Source: Anaeramoeba flamelloides (lineage: Eukaryota; Metamonada; Anaeramoebidae). From it: a stretch of 64,000 bases of DNA. How positions within the stretch are numbered: the first letter of the stretch is position 1; every line of letters starts with the position of its first letter. The notes beneath the pieces were generated by a model, which did no database searches, was not told where the DNA came from, and worked only from the letters and a program-made list of their open reading frames with translations. The stretch covers positions 12,176,501 to 12,240,500 of the forward strand of contig JANTQA010000012.1 in NCBI GenBank assembly GCA_027625915.1, in the 5' to 3' direction. Shown here one piece after another: positions 11,001 to 21,225 of this stretch. The position numbers and the translations under genes were made by a program.

Positions 11001-14000
11001 AGCCCTGTAACGAATGATATATATATATATATATATTTCTGTACTCAAAAGTAATTTGCAGATTTAAAAAGGTATAATTTTTCATTTAAAAATTATTTAG
11101 TAGTTGCTAAAATACATGTTATTATTTCCATGGATTAATGACTTGAAAACTTTGAATTTTTAATAAAGCATAATTCTTTCTATCTAATTTTTTTTTTCAT
11201 TTTAAGTTTAAAAATGCTGTTTATTTTTTTTTTTCTTTTTATTAAAAATTATATAAAGTTTACTTTTCTTTAAATAAAATCAATTAATCAAAAATTTCCT
11301 TTTTCAAATTTTTTGTGACTCTTTTGTAACCTTGTCACAAAAATTTGAAAAACCTGTAATACTACTTTTTTTTAAAAAACAAAAAAATTTGGATTTTATC
11401 TTTGTTAAAAAATGTTTACTTATTTCAATATAAATGAAAATTTGGATTAATTAATATTATATATATATATATATATAAACTCTAATTTAAAAATCAAGGA
11501 ACATCAGAATCTAATTTTGGATAAAATAAATTGTATTATTAATTATTTGGTAATATCTTAAATTTAACCCCATTGCTTAATGTAATATTCACAATAATTT
11601 AATCTTTTTAAAACCCAACAAAAAAAATAATAAAGAATTATAAATCCAAATAAAATAAGATGAAGAATAATCAATTTTAGTTTCTTGTCAATTTTGGATA
11701 TTTTGTTTTTTTTTTTTTTTAATTTAATTTTCTGATAATTTTAAAGAGAAAATCCAGTTAAATGATAATATTACAAATGAATAAATCGATTCAAAAATTA
11801 CAATTTCAAGTTGTTTACTATAAAATATTTTGAGCATTTTTTTTTTCTTGAAATTTTTTGGTTTTATTAAAGAATGTTTTAGATCTTGAAATGTGTTCTG
11901 GTGAATGTTTGAAATTAATCAAAAAAACAAACCAAAAATTTGAAACAAATAATTTTTTAGATCAGCCAAGGATAATTTAAAAATATTTATCGGGGCAAGT
12001 AAAAATAGCAAAAATTGTATTACTATTTAATTCTAAGCAAATTCTATTTATTGTAGCCGGTGCATTTGAAAATTAGTTTTTGAGTTCTTGGTTGTTCTAA
12101 AAAATTTATTTTTTTTTTTTTTTCCAAAATCGTGTAATACGGAATTGAAAGTTTCAATTGATAAGCAAAAAATCACAAAGTTTTTGACAGCTATTTTATA
12201 AAAGTGATTACTTTTTTTTTTTCTGAGATTGTTGGAATCAAAACTTTTTTAAAGTTTTTTATTTTAAGAAATAGAGGACTTTTTTGAAAAAAAAAGTGCT
12301 TTTTTTCCCTCTCCAACCTCTACATCACACATTTTAAGGATTTGACCTCAGTTTTTTAAATTCGAAAACTCGAAAAAAAGTTTTAATTCTGAAAAAGTAT
12401 TCTTTTTTAAAAAATAAAACTTTTTTAAAACATCTGTATTTTAATAACCATTCTGGAAAAAAAATGAAACAGGGAAAAAAAGTTCAACAAGATTTTTAAT
12501 TGGGAACCTTAATAGAACCTGAAAATGAAAAAGTAAGATCTATTAATAAAAGAAAAAATTAAAGACAAAATGATGGATTCAACGACAAAATAACAGTTTT
12601 TTTTAATACTATCTTTTGGTGTGGAGTTTTTATTTTTCTCCTATTGATCTAATCATTAAAAATTTGTTGAAAAAATTGACTATTTTTAAGATCTCAAAAA
12701 CAACTCTATTGGATTTTAATTACCAAGGAGATTTAAATTGTTTTTGTTGATTCGATTGAAAATAATAAAATGAATGATTCTTTAAAGTTAATTGATTTCT
12801 TCTTTTAATTTATTTTACTTTTCATTTTCAGGTTCTGTTAAGGTTCCCAATTAAAAACAGTGTTTCATTTTTTTTCCTGTTTCTTTTTTCTTTTAATTAA
12901 AATTACTATTAATTTCAAAATAAATGAAACAAAATTTTCATTCAGCTTTCCACAAAAAGATTTTTTAAATCATTGAACATTTCAAATTTTTAATTCTTAA
13001 AATCAGTTTAAATTATTAATTTCCTTCTTTTGGAATTGGGAACTTTGTTATTTTTATAATTCTTAGGATATTTTTTTTTGGAAAGTTGAATGAAAATTTT
13101 GATCTTTTTATTTTGCAATTAACAGTAATTTTCGTTTCCAGGTTTCTGGGATTTCTGTGGCTTCTGTGATTTCTGTGATTTCTGTGATTCTATTAATGTT
13201 TTCCAATTAAAAAATGTGTTGAACTTTTTCCACAAGAACAAAATTTGGAAAATTTTAAATCTTACTGTTGTGGAAAAAAAGTGAAACACGGTTTTTAATT
13301 GGGAACATTACTGAAAATGAAAAGTAAAATCAATAAAAAGAACAAACCAATTAACTTCAAATAATAACCCATTATATTATTTTCAATCAACCCAGCAAAT
13401 ACAATTTAAATCTACTTGATTTATCGAAATTATTGGTGTGGTTTTGGAGATCTCAAAAATAGTCAATTTTTGGAACAAATTTTTAATAATTGATCAACCA
13501 AAGAAAAACCCATACTAAAAGATAGTATTTAAAAAACTGTTATTGTGGCGAATACTTCATTTTGTCTTTATTTATTTATTTATTCTTTTTTTCATTGATT
13601 TTACTTTTCATTTTCAGTAAAGTTCCCAATTAAAAACCGTGTTTCACTTTTTTTCCAGTTTCCCTTTTTTTCCACAACAGTTATTCTATTTTACAAAGAA
13701 AAAAGTTGAGCCATTTGTTTTTGTTAGCGATGAAAATTTAAGATTTTTTCTTTTGTCAACTTGAAACAAAAAAAAACTCAGAATTGAGATCTTTTGCTGG
13801 TATTTGAATTGTTAATGTGATAAAATTTTCACCTGATTTTCCAATTTCTCTTTTTCAATTCAAAATCCTTCTGTTAGGGATCCTTAATTCACCTAAAGTT
13901 CACAACGAATTTACATAACAAGCTCAAACAAACAAAATGAAAACACAAATCCCAACCTATTTCCTGAAATATCTTGTGGAAAAAAGAGAAATGAAAAAGA

Positions 14001-14348
14001 AGTGAAAATTTTTTCCCATTAAGAACTCAAATACCAGTACCAAAACCAAACTAAAGGTTACAGTAGGATTATTCAATTTGCTAAAAAAAAAAATTTGTGT
14101 TGGTAACCATCAACCTCATGGATTTAAATTCTTTAAAAGAAATAATTCTCCTTAATTTTGATTGACATTATAAAATAAAATCATAAAAAAAAGTGGAAAT
14201 AATAAAAATAAAATTGAATATTTTATGGAAGGTGTAATTAGAGTGGTTTTTAAAATTCGATCAAAGCTGTTAACAAAAGAAAATTAAAAATTTCTTAATT
14301 TCTTTTTTGTTTTCCAACCCCACCAACCTAAAATAAAAAAAAAATAAA

Positions 14349-14392
<44 letters not shown>

Positions 14393-14683
14393 GGAAAATT
14401 GTTTTTCAATTGCTTACTCAAAAACCTTTTTAACAATCTCTTTCGCAGCCACATCACTTTCAACGCTTAAGTGCTGTTGTCTTGGGGGAGAAAAGAAACC
14501 TGGGGTATATTTTGTAAGGTCATTTCTGTTTTGTACACCAAAAAATCGTGCGCCATATTTGTTAGCTATCGTAAATTTTGTTGTGGCATCGAGGACAACA
14601 ATAGCTTCGTTTGATTTTAAAATAAGCTTTTTGTATTGTTTAAATCTTTTTTGAGTTAAGTGTTTGCCTTGTGCGCTTCCCAT
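8086..14683 (-). CDS. PAS domain protein with C-terminal coiled coil, three exons
   Basis: The proposed exons on the minus strand are 14683-14418, 9167-8422 and 8270-8086 (266+746+185 bp = 399 codons with stop; 398 aa). Exon 1 starts MGSAQGK and encodes the front of a PAS fold (SNEAIVVLDATTKFTIANK, then FGVQNRNDL). It ends in phase 2 before GTAAGC. Exon 2 follows an AAAAG acceptor and restores the frame (KKVFE|SGTGKVDF), supplying the rear PAS strands IWHHQKLNGELFFAHIF, then IHVGEESYCQAIMRVV. A Ser/Asn-rich linker and a Lys/Glu-rich stretch (about residues 180-235) precede coiled-coil sequence. Exon 3 (donor GTAAGT, acceptor ACAG) continues the coiled coil to LAKNVTEKN-stop. PAS domains usually sense ligands or mediate dimerisation; no kinase or cyclase domain follows, so the output is unknown. 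The intron 1 join is inferred from domain completeness and phase, not from transcripts. Confidence 0.7.
12200..12430 (+). repeat. Dispersed repeat family F10
   Basis: Shares blocks with 37770-38065 and more weakly with 60605-60790. The common order is a T run, GAGATTG, AATCAAAACTTTTTTAAA, AAAAAAAAAGTGCTTTTTT, a pyrimidine-rich CTCCAACCTC segment, then TTTGACCTCAG or TTCCTCAG. It is a diverged dispersed repeat with no coding capacity seen. Confidence 0.5.
12466..12885 (+). repeat. Family F7 inverted-repeat element, copy 1
   Basis: Arms of about 90 bp (12466-12560 and 12795-12885) are inverted copies containing TTTTTAATTGGGAACCTTA and ACCTGAAAATGAAAAAGTA. The interior includes AATACTATCTTTTGGTGTGG and AAGATCTCAAAAACAACTC. 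The interior matches the reverse complement of the interior of 13268-13685, so the two copies lie in opposite orientation. Confidence 0.75.
12905..13120. repeat. Family F3 MITE-like element between the two F7 copies
   Basis: The left end has CAAAATTTTCATTCAGCTTT followed by CC. The right end has GGAAAGTTGAATGAAAATTT followed by GATC, the inverted complement. Flanking bases include the AAAATAAATGA/TTTATTTTGC motif seen in other F3 copies. Confidence 0.65.
13268..13685 (-). repeat. Family F7 inverted-repeat element, copy 2 (opposite orientation)
   Basis: Arms 13268-13340 and 13590-13685 carry TTGTGGAAAAAAAGTGAAAC, TTTTTAATTGGGAACATTA and inverses. The interior (TATTATTTTCAATC, GAGATCTCAAAAATAGTC, AAAAGATAGTATTTAAAAA) is collinear with the reverse complement of copy 1. 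Confidence 0.75.
14354..14399. repeat. A46 homopolymer run
   Basis: Forty-six A residues end 18 bases from the exon 1 donor of the PAS-coiled-coil gene; in the sense of that gene it is a T46 tract early in intron 1. The length should be treated as approximate because such runs are error-prone. Confidence 0.7.
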
Positions 14684-16018
14684 TTCTTTTTGATTCTTAA
14701 AATAAAAAAATTGAGAAAAATGAAAGACATCTTTGAGAGAATTGTCTTCGAAAAGCGAAGACTTGATTTTTTAAATGGTTTGTAAGAATTCGAACTTTTG
14801 CAAATTTTTTTGTTTTAATAAAATGTGATTTTTTTCCATTTGGTGTTATGATTCACGCTTTGATGTCTTCACCAATATTTAAAATTTAGACCTCTCTCTT
14901 TATTAAATTCGAAAACTCGGAAAAAAGTTAAAATCTCTCACTTTTGATTCATCAAAAAAAAAGAAATAAGTTTGTAAAAAAGTCATTTTAGTAAAAAAAC
15001 GTACACAAAACAAAACCCTGGATTTTTAGAATTACAAAAATACAACCAAAAATGACATAAAAAATTCAAAAATTAATTGAATTATGTAATGTTTATTCTT
15101 CAGAAATCTCAAAAAAATTGGAATAAAGCGAATAAAATGTTAAAAAATTTTTTTATAAAAAAAAAGTCAATTGATCGTACAAAATACCAAACTGTTTGAC
15201 TTATACATCAATACTTTATTGAGAGTTCAAGGTCTTTGGTTTATAAGAGATGAGAATAACTCAATTGTAACTTTTATTTTTTGACTTTTAAAAAATATTA
15301 TTTTTTGGTCAAAGATCAGAATTACGTAAAATATTGTTGTTGTCAAAATTACCCATTCAGAAATATTTAAGATGTGTCTTCAGTACAAACGAATGATTTA
15401 AAAAAAAAACCATATTTCCTTTTTTGAGAAAACTTACACATTGAATAATTGAAAAAAGGAACAATAAAAAACAACAGAAATTGCTTTAATAAAATTCCAT
15501 TATCTAATAAGAAATACCAAAAATAAAGGATCAAATTGGAAAATTTAAACAAAAAATAGGGTTAAATCTTGATATAAATTTTTATCAATAAGAAAAAAAA
15601 CAAAAAATCAAAAAAATTGAAAAATAATAATAAATTTTACCTAATTTTGACCTTTATTTAAAGATCAAGAAGTTTAGCTTCAAAATTGATTTGAACTTTG
15701 GTATACTATTGGGTTGTGAACTGGATGTTACATTGGAACAAGAAGAAAAAAAAAACAAGGGATTTTATTTTGAAATAAGGATTATGAGCTTTGGGGAGTA
15801 TTTTTTTGATCATGGTATATATATTTTACCAATTTGGATTACTTCAGTTTATGTGAAACTGAATTCTTCAAACCATTTCAAAAACCAAATACATTGACAT
15901 TTTCATAAATAGGAGAATTGAATAAATATTAGATTAATATATTTACTTACTCAGTTCAAAAATCTAAATCAAAATAATTAAATAATTGATCATAATAAAT
16001 TAAAAAAAATTCATTTAT
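14684..16018. other. Region upstream of the PAS-coiled-coil gene
   Basis: Presumably contains the promoter of the minus-strand PAS gene, but no motif was identified. The segment 15655-15800 resembles 56225-56360 (TTGAACTTTGGTATACTATT versus TTGAACTTAGGTGTACTATT), suggesting a diverged dispersed repeat. The short open frames are not convincing. Confidence 0.4.
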
Positions 16019-16530
16019 TTTTTTTTTTTTTTTTTTTTTTTTATTATTGAAGAAGTGTAGATTACACTCTAGTTGCTCTTAGACTTAAATTCCCTTTCAG
16101 GAATTTAAGCGTAAAATCATAGATTTCACGATTATTAATTAACGAAAATAATTTGAAACTGTCTTGATTTGAAATTAGTTCATTAAGATTTATTTCTTTT
16201 AATTTGTTATAAAAAATTAATCTATCTTTTTCATAGGAAGTACATACCCATAAAAAATGATCAATATTTTCTATAATTTCCTTTTGTTCATATTTTGAAC
16301 ATAAAGGACAAAATTTATTTGAATTTGTTTTTAATTACATAGTAATATCTATTTAAGCAGTTAGTAAACGATCTGAATTTTAGAATTGTTGAACTTGACG
16401 GATAACTCAAATATTTTTGAGTTTTAAATAAATATTTTTGATTTTTAATTATTGTGAGATAATTTTTGACCTTCCAACTTTTGGAATTCAGCAACTCATT
16501 GAATGAAAAAAATCATTTATTAATTGATCT
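16019..16530 (-). mobile_element. 3' end of a LINE-type non-LTR retrotransposon
   Basis: Read on the minus strand, the last open segment encodes FCPLCSKYEQ...ENIDHFLWVCTSYEKDR and ends LSLRATRV-stop. The CxxC...H...C pattern is typical of the C-terminal zinc knuckle of LINE reverse transcriptases. About 30 bp later comes AATAATA and an A run (16019-16042), the expected poly(A) tail. Upstream, a different frame carries LKFRSFTNCLNRYYYVIK, like the short conserved segment before that knuckle, so one frameshift separates the two and the copy is not functional. It is 5'-truncated: no reverse transcriptase or endonuclease motifs precede it. A second copy of the same 3' end lies at 44780-45420. Confidence 0.75.
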
Positions 16531-19044
16531 CAACTGTAGCATTTGCTATAATTATTTCTTTTTTACTGAGTGTTCTTTTTATATTTCTTCGAGTGAAAAA
16601 CATTTTTTTGTAAAATTTTTTAAAAAACAAATTACAGTTGAGTAAATAAACTGTGTTTTTTATTTTAACCCATTACTAAAAATTTAACTCATGCAAAAAA
16701 TATTAGTTGACTATAAACATAAAAGAAACAAAGTAATGAGATGAAAACAGTATATAAACAAGAAATAGGGTTATTTAAATAAATTTTAAAAAAGAATTAT
16801 GAAGATCTGGAAAGATTAAAATATAATTTTTTGACAAAATAATGAGTAAAATTTCATTTTTTGGAATTTTTATAAAAAAATCGTTTAATCTTAGAAATTT
16901 TGTAAATATGATGAAATTTTTGAAACAAAAGTATTTAATATGTAATTGAGCCATTTTGATTAATCAAAGATCTAACTTCTAAAGTCAATTTAAATCCAAA
17001 CCAAGTTTATATATCTGCCTTCTGGTCTTCAAATACCCAAGTCTAAAAAAAAAAAAAAAAAAGTTCAATTTTAGTACCGGGTGAAAGGTTGTCAACTCGT
17101 TTTATTTACACCACTGTACTAACTATTTCCAAAAGAATTTTATAAAAAAAAATATTTAATCCGTTTTCATTTAAACAATCTAATTTCAACTCTTGGTTAA
17201 GGGACTAGTAACTCTTTTTTATTTTTTTTCCCAAAGGTAATAGAGTAATTATTTACATAAGGATACAATTAAACCCAATAAGAAACTTCCTTTGTCAACT
17301 TTAGAGAAATGAATAATCATTTTTAAAAGATTTCATTTTTCCAATGGAATTTTCAGTCAAAATATCTGATCCTTTTTTGTTGGGTTTTTGTATCAAATTA
17401 GAAAAATAAAAATTTGCAAAAAAAAATATTTTTGAATAAATCTCACTTTTAGTAATTTCCGAGAGTCTTTATGAACAAGTAACGTTGTTTCTTTAATATT
17501 ATTTTAAAAATACATGAAAAATGAATCAAATATTGTATCCTTGAAGATCTAAAAAATTTGAACATTTATTTTATTCACAAATATTTATTCAATTTCTTTA
17601 AATTTAAAAGACTTGTCAATATACTTTTCCAAATATCAAGAGTATAAACAAGGAACTCTTGTATTAAAATTAGGTATTTGATAATAGCTATTATTTTTAT
17701 TATTATTAGATATATGCATTTGAATTGTTTTCTTTGTTGCAAAATCTTGAAAAAATTGAGAAATAAATGTAAAACCTATTTGATACATTTAATCATTGGG
17801 TTGCTAATGACTTACTGAAATAATTAAGATTGGGTTTATAATTATTAATTATAAATAATCAAATTAAAAAGTATTTCTTGAGATAATAAGTTGAATTTTC
17901 CAGGTTTTAAAAAAGTATTTCGGGAGAATTTTTAATTCAATTCTTTGGTTCTTTTTCTCATATTTTTTCATTTAATCCCTAGAAAAAATAGATTTGGTCT
18001 GTTCTTTAAATCAAAAAATTATATTTTTTACAAGTTTAAAATAATTATTGTATTTTTTTTTTAAATTAAGTAGATTTTTTAAACTTAGTTATTTTAGAAC
18101 TTAGTGGTTTCATTTTTAAAGTGTATTATTGTACACTTCCTTTACAGGCAATAAGATTTCAATCTTCTTTCTTTGAAAATAATTTTTTTTAAATAATTTG
18201 GTAATATGTTGGTTTTTGAACTTTTTAAAAATGGGAAAAATAGATCAGACTTTTAAAAACAATAATTCATTTCTGAAAATAGTATTAAACGTAAGCCATG
18301 TATTGTAGTTATTAGATTTTTACTTTATTTTTCAATTTCAAGACATATAAATTTTTTTGAATTTGTTAGTAAATTTACTTGAAGATTTTTTTTAATTTAC
18401 TAGTCAATTAAAGAAAATCAGATATTTTTTTAAATAATATCTTCGGAAATAAAGATTTATTGATTGATTTTAGTTATTTTAAAAGCATTTTTTACTTTTA
18501 AATCAAAAATACCACAATAAAAAAGTTTTTTACTTTTTAATATTTTGACTTGATTTTCTTTATCTTTGAGTTGATTTTTTTTTTTTAATGTTGTTTTTTG
18601 ATTTAAATTTCCATCACCCACCTCCGCCCACCCGTTTTATTTTGTTGATAACCAGACTTATTATTGGCAATATATACCGTATGTAATAGTCTACAAAATA
18701 TTGATACTCATATTTTCCAATTAATAAATGAAAATTTTTAGTTCACATTCCAAATTATTTTTTAGTTTTATAAGCTAGAAGAAAATCTAAAGATCTTTAC
18801 AACATGGTTTAGAAATGATATTTTTAGTCAACGAATTTAACTTTCTTAGTTAACTAAAGATAAAATCTTTACTCTACTAACTTGATTGTAGCAGTAATAA
18901 TTCATATTCATTCTGGAAATTGAAATAAATATTTTCATTTATGTATTAGAAAATAACAGTATTTAAAAAAAGCCTAAAAAATATTGCAAAATTATTGTAT
19001 TTCTAAAAAAATGGATTGATGGTTTAATACTTACTCTCCACAAA
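16531..19044. other. AT-rich non-coding stretch
   Basis: No exon, RNA gene or bounded repeat was recognised. Short segments of mixed composition near 16970-17110 and 18600-18690 stand out only slightly. Confidence 0.4.
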
Positions 19045-19098
19045 AATGGAAAAAATATAATCTTGTATTTGGTGTTGTGTATTTTATTTTGGTTATTA

Positions 19099-19297
19099 CA
19101 GTCAGTTTCACTTTTAAGGCACAAACTTTCAACGAAATTTAAGGCACAAAAAAAATCTCAAATTAAAGCACATTTTTTGGAAATTGTTTTTTTTACAATT
19201 TATTTTACTAGAATTTGAATTTTGTGCCTTAATTTGAGATTTTTTTTTGTGCCTTAAATTTCGTAGAAATTTTGTGTCTTAAAAGTGAAACTGACTG
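19099..19297. mobile_element. Family F1 mariner-type MITE inserted in an inverted-repeat arm
   Basis: A 199-bp copy with ends CAGTCAGTTTCACTTTTAAG and CTTAAAAGTGAAACTGACTG, flanked by TA. The matching position in the opposite arm of the host element (about 19722) reads GGTTATTAGTCGATCG when reversed, with a single TA, so the TA was duplicated on insertion. Confidence 0.9.
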
Positions 19298-19492
19298 TAG
19301 TTGATCGTTCATAAATTTCGTATAGGTTTCAAAAATGGTTGAAAAAGGAAATTTTTTTATTTGTTTTTTTCCGAAATTCAAATTGAAGAGTGTAAGATCG
19401 ATTGATTTGAAAGTAATCTAGAAAAAATAATTTTTGGGGTTTTAATTGTAATTTTTATTTTGTGTTTTTTTTTATTTCGAGCTTTTAAAAAG

Positions 19493-19494
<2 letters not shown>

Positions 19495-19528
<34 letters not shown>

Positions 19529-19533
19529 GGGGG
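19495..19533. repeat. T33-G6 compound homopolymer
   Basis: An uninterrupted T run passes directly into GGGGGG. Similar T/G or C/A junctions occur at 45493-45522 and 57767-57801. Confidence 0.75.
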
Positions 19534-19775
19534 CATGGTAATTAAGTAAAAGGGATATAAATATATCAACCAACAAACCAAAAATAAAATTTTATTATTA
19601 AAAACCTATTATTCTATTAGTCTAACACTCTTCAATTTAAATTTCGGAAAAAAACAAATAAAAAAATTACCTTTTTGAACCACTATTGGAACCTATACGA
19701 AATTGATGAACGATCGACTAATAACCAAAATAAAAAGTCTTAACACCAAATACATTATTAAATTTTTTCCAATTA

Positions 19776-21028
19776 CAAGTATAGTAGACCTTAAAGTGTT
19801 AATAAATATTAAAAAATATGTAAAAAGTATAATTTTCACTTCACAGTTCATTTTTTTTAAATAAATATTTAATTCTAATTTTTTTGAGTTTGGGAGAGAG
19901 ATTTTCAGAAAATATATTAAATCTGTGAAAATAATTTTAATTAGATAAAATCAAAAAATATTTATCATTACCAAAAACCACAATTATACCTTCAAATCCT
20001 GAAATATCCATTTTCACGAATCTCTCTTACAAAAAATATATAAAAAAATAATTATGAGCAATAATTTATACCTCAGTTGTTGAGTGATTTATTCGCTATT
20101 TTTTTTTTTTTTCTATTGAAATTTTCTAGACAAGTGATATAATATCAACTTTTTGAAAAATATTATACATGAATAATTTTGATCCCAACACAAGACCGAA
20201 AGTCTATTTCTAATTAAATACCTTTTTTTATTTCTAAATTTTGGCTCTGGTTTAGAATGAAATATATCATTCCAGTTTTATTTAAATAGTTTATCTTTAT
20301 TATATTATCATTTATTATCAATAAAAGGATTCCTATTTTAAATTTTCATAAAAAAATTTATTAATTGTACTATCCAATTGTTCAAAAATAAATGATTAAT
20401 TAAAGATAAAAAAAAATATTCTTTTTACGTATTCAAAAACTTTATTTAATGGAAATTTATTCATTATGAATTTCTCAATATTTCGACTAGGTGCCTTACC
20501 CCTCTTGATTGAATTCAATTAGGAATTTAACTTCTATATCGGATAAGTCTAAAATAAAAGTATCAGATTATTAAAGGTAAACTAAATTAGTGCTACTATT
20601 GTTCAAATGTCTCTAAAAAATCGATTCGGTAAAATAATACTATTTATTAGATCTCATCAATTAAAAATGTTCCTTTTATTTGTAAAAACCCAAGAATATA
20701 AGGATAAAAAATACATATTTTGAGACAAATCGAAAGGTTGGTTCATTAATATTCAAAACTTCAAGATTGGAAAATATCATATCATATTTAAAGGAATTTG
20801 AGAGTTGAAATAATATTTTAATATAATTGATTTATATTTATAGTACCCCAGATGAAAAATATCTTACTCATTTTCAAAAAAATACGTTAAATTTTCTAAG
20901 CTATTTTTCATTTAAGTTGAAATCTTTTATGAATTAAAAATAGTTTAAAAAATTTTAATGTAAAATTATTTCAAGTTTTTTTATACATTTTGAATAATTT
21001 GAGTTTGAAAATTTTTCAAAATCTTGTA
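19776..21028. other. AT-rich stretch with an F5 fragment
   Basis: Bases about 20521-20680 match an arm of family F5 (TTGTTCAAATGTCTCTAAAA, AATCGATT, GATCTCATCAATTAAAAATG), the element in the SUB2 intron. The remainder has no recognised feature. Confidence 0.5.
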
Positions 21029-21225
21029 CAGTCAGTTCCATTTTTAAGGCACATACTTTCAACGGAATTTTAGGGCACAATAAAAATCTCAAATTAAGGC
21101 ACAAAATTCAGGTTCTAGTAAAATAAATTGTAAAAAAAAATTCCAAATTTTGTGCCTATTAATTTGAGATTTTTTTGTGCCTTAAATTTCGTTGAAAGTT
21201 TGTGCCTTAAAAGTGGAACTGACTG
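21029..21225. mobile_element. Family F1 mariner-type MITE
   Basis: A 197-bp copy with ends CAGTCAGTTCCATTTTTAAG and its inverse, flanked by TA on both sides. It is close to the family consensus, so it is among the younger copies here. Confidence 0.85.

Larger units (their letters stand above)
9168..14417 (-). other. 5.25-kb intron 1 of the PAS-coiled-coil gene
   Basis: The donor is GTAAGC at 14417 and the acceptor is AAAAG at 9168-9169, without the pyrimidine tract of a strong site. The intron is AT-rich and holds two copies of family F7 in opposite orientation, one F3 element, an F10 copy, TA microsatellites (about 11019 and 11459) and an A46 run next to the donor. No embedded gene was recognised; an apparent 12-codon ATG exon near 9745 was rejected. 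Confidence 0.55.
19045..19775. repeat. F2-related inverted-repeat element interrupted by an F1 MITE
   Basis: Left-arm sequence (19045-19098 plus 19300-19406) is the inverse of the right arm (about 19616-19775). Shared blocks are GTATTTGGTGTT, TTTTATTTTGGTTATTA, GATCGTTCAT, TTTCGTATAGGTT and GAAGAGTGTAAGA. The left arm is interrupted by the F1 MITE at 19099-19297, while the right arm keeps the uninterrupted site. The spacer includes the T33-G6 tract at 19495-19533. The arm ends resemble family F2 (GAAGAGTGTAAGATCGATTG versus GAAGAGTGTAAGATTAATTG). Confidence 0.75.

Noticed and set aside
14285-14327. Alternative second exon after a TTTTATTTTAG acceptor close to PAS exon 1
   Set aside because: It adds about a dozen codons and then stops, leaving the PAS fold incomplete. 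Kept only as a possible alternative transcript end.
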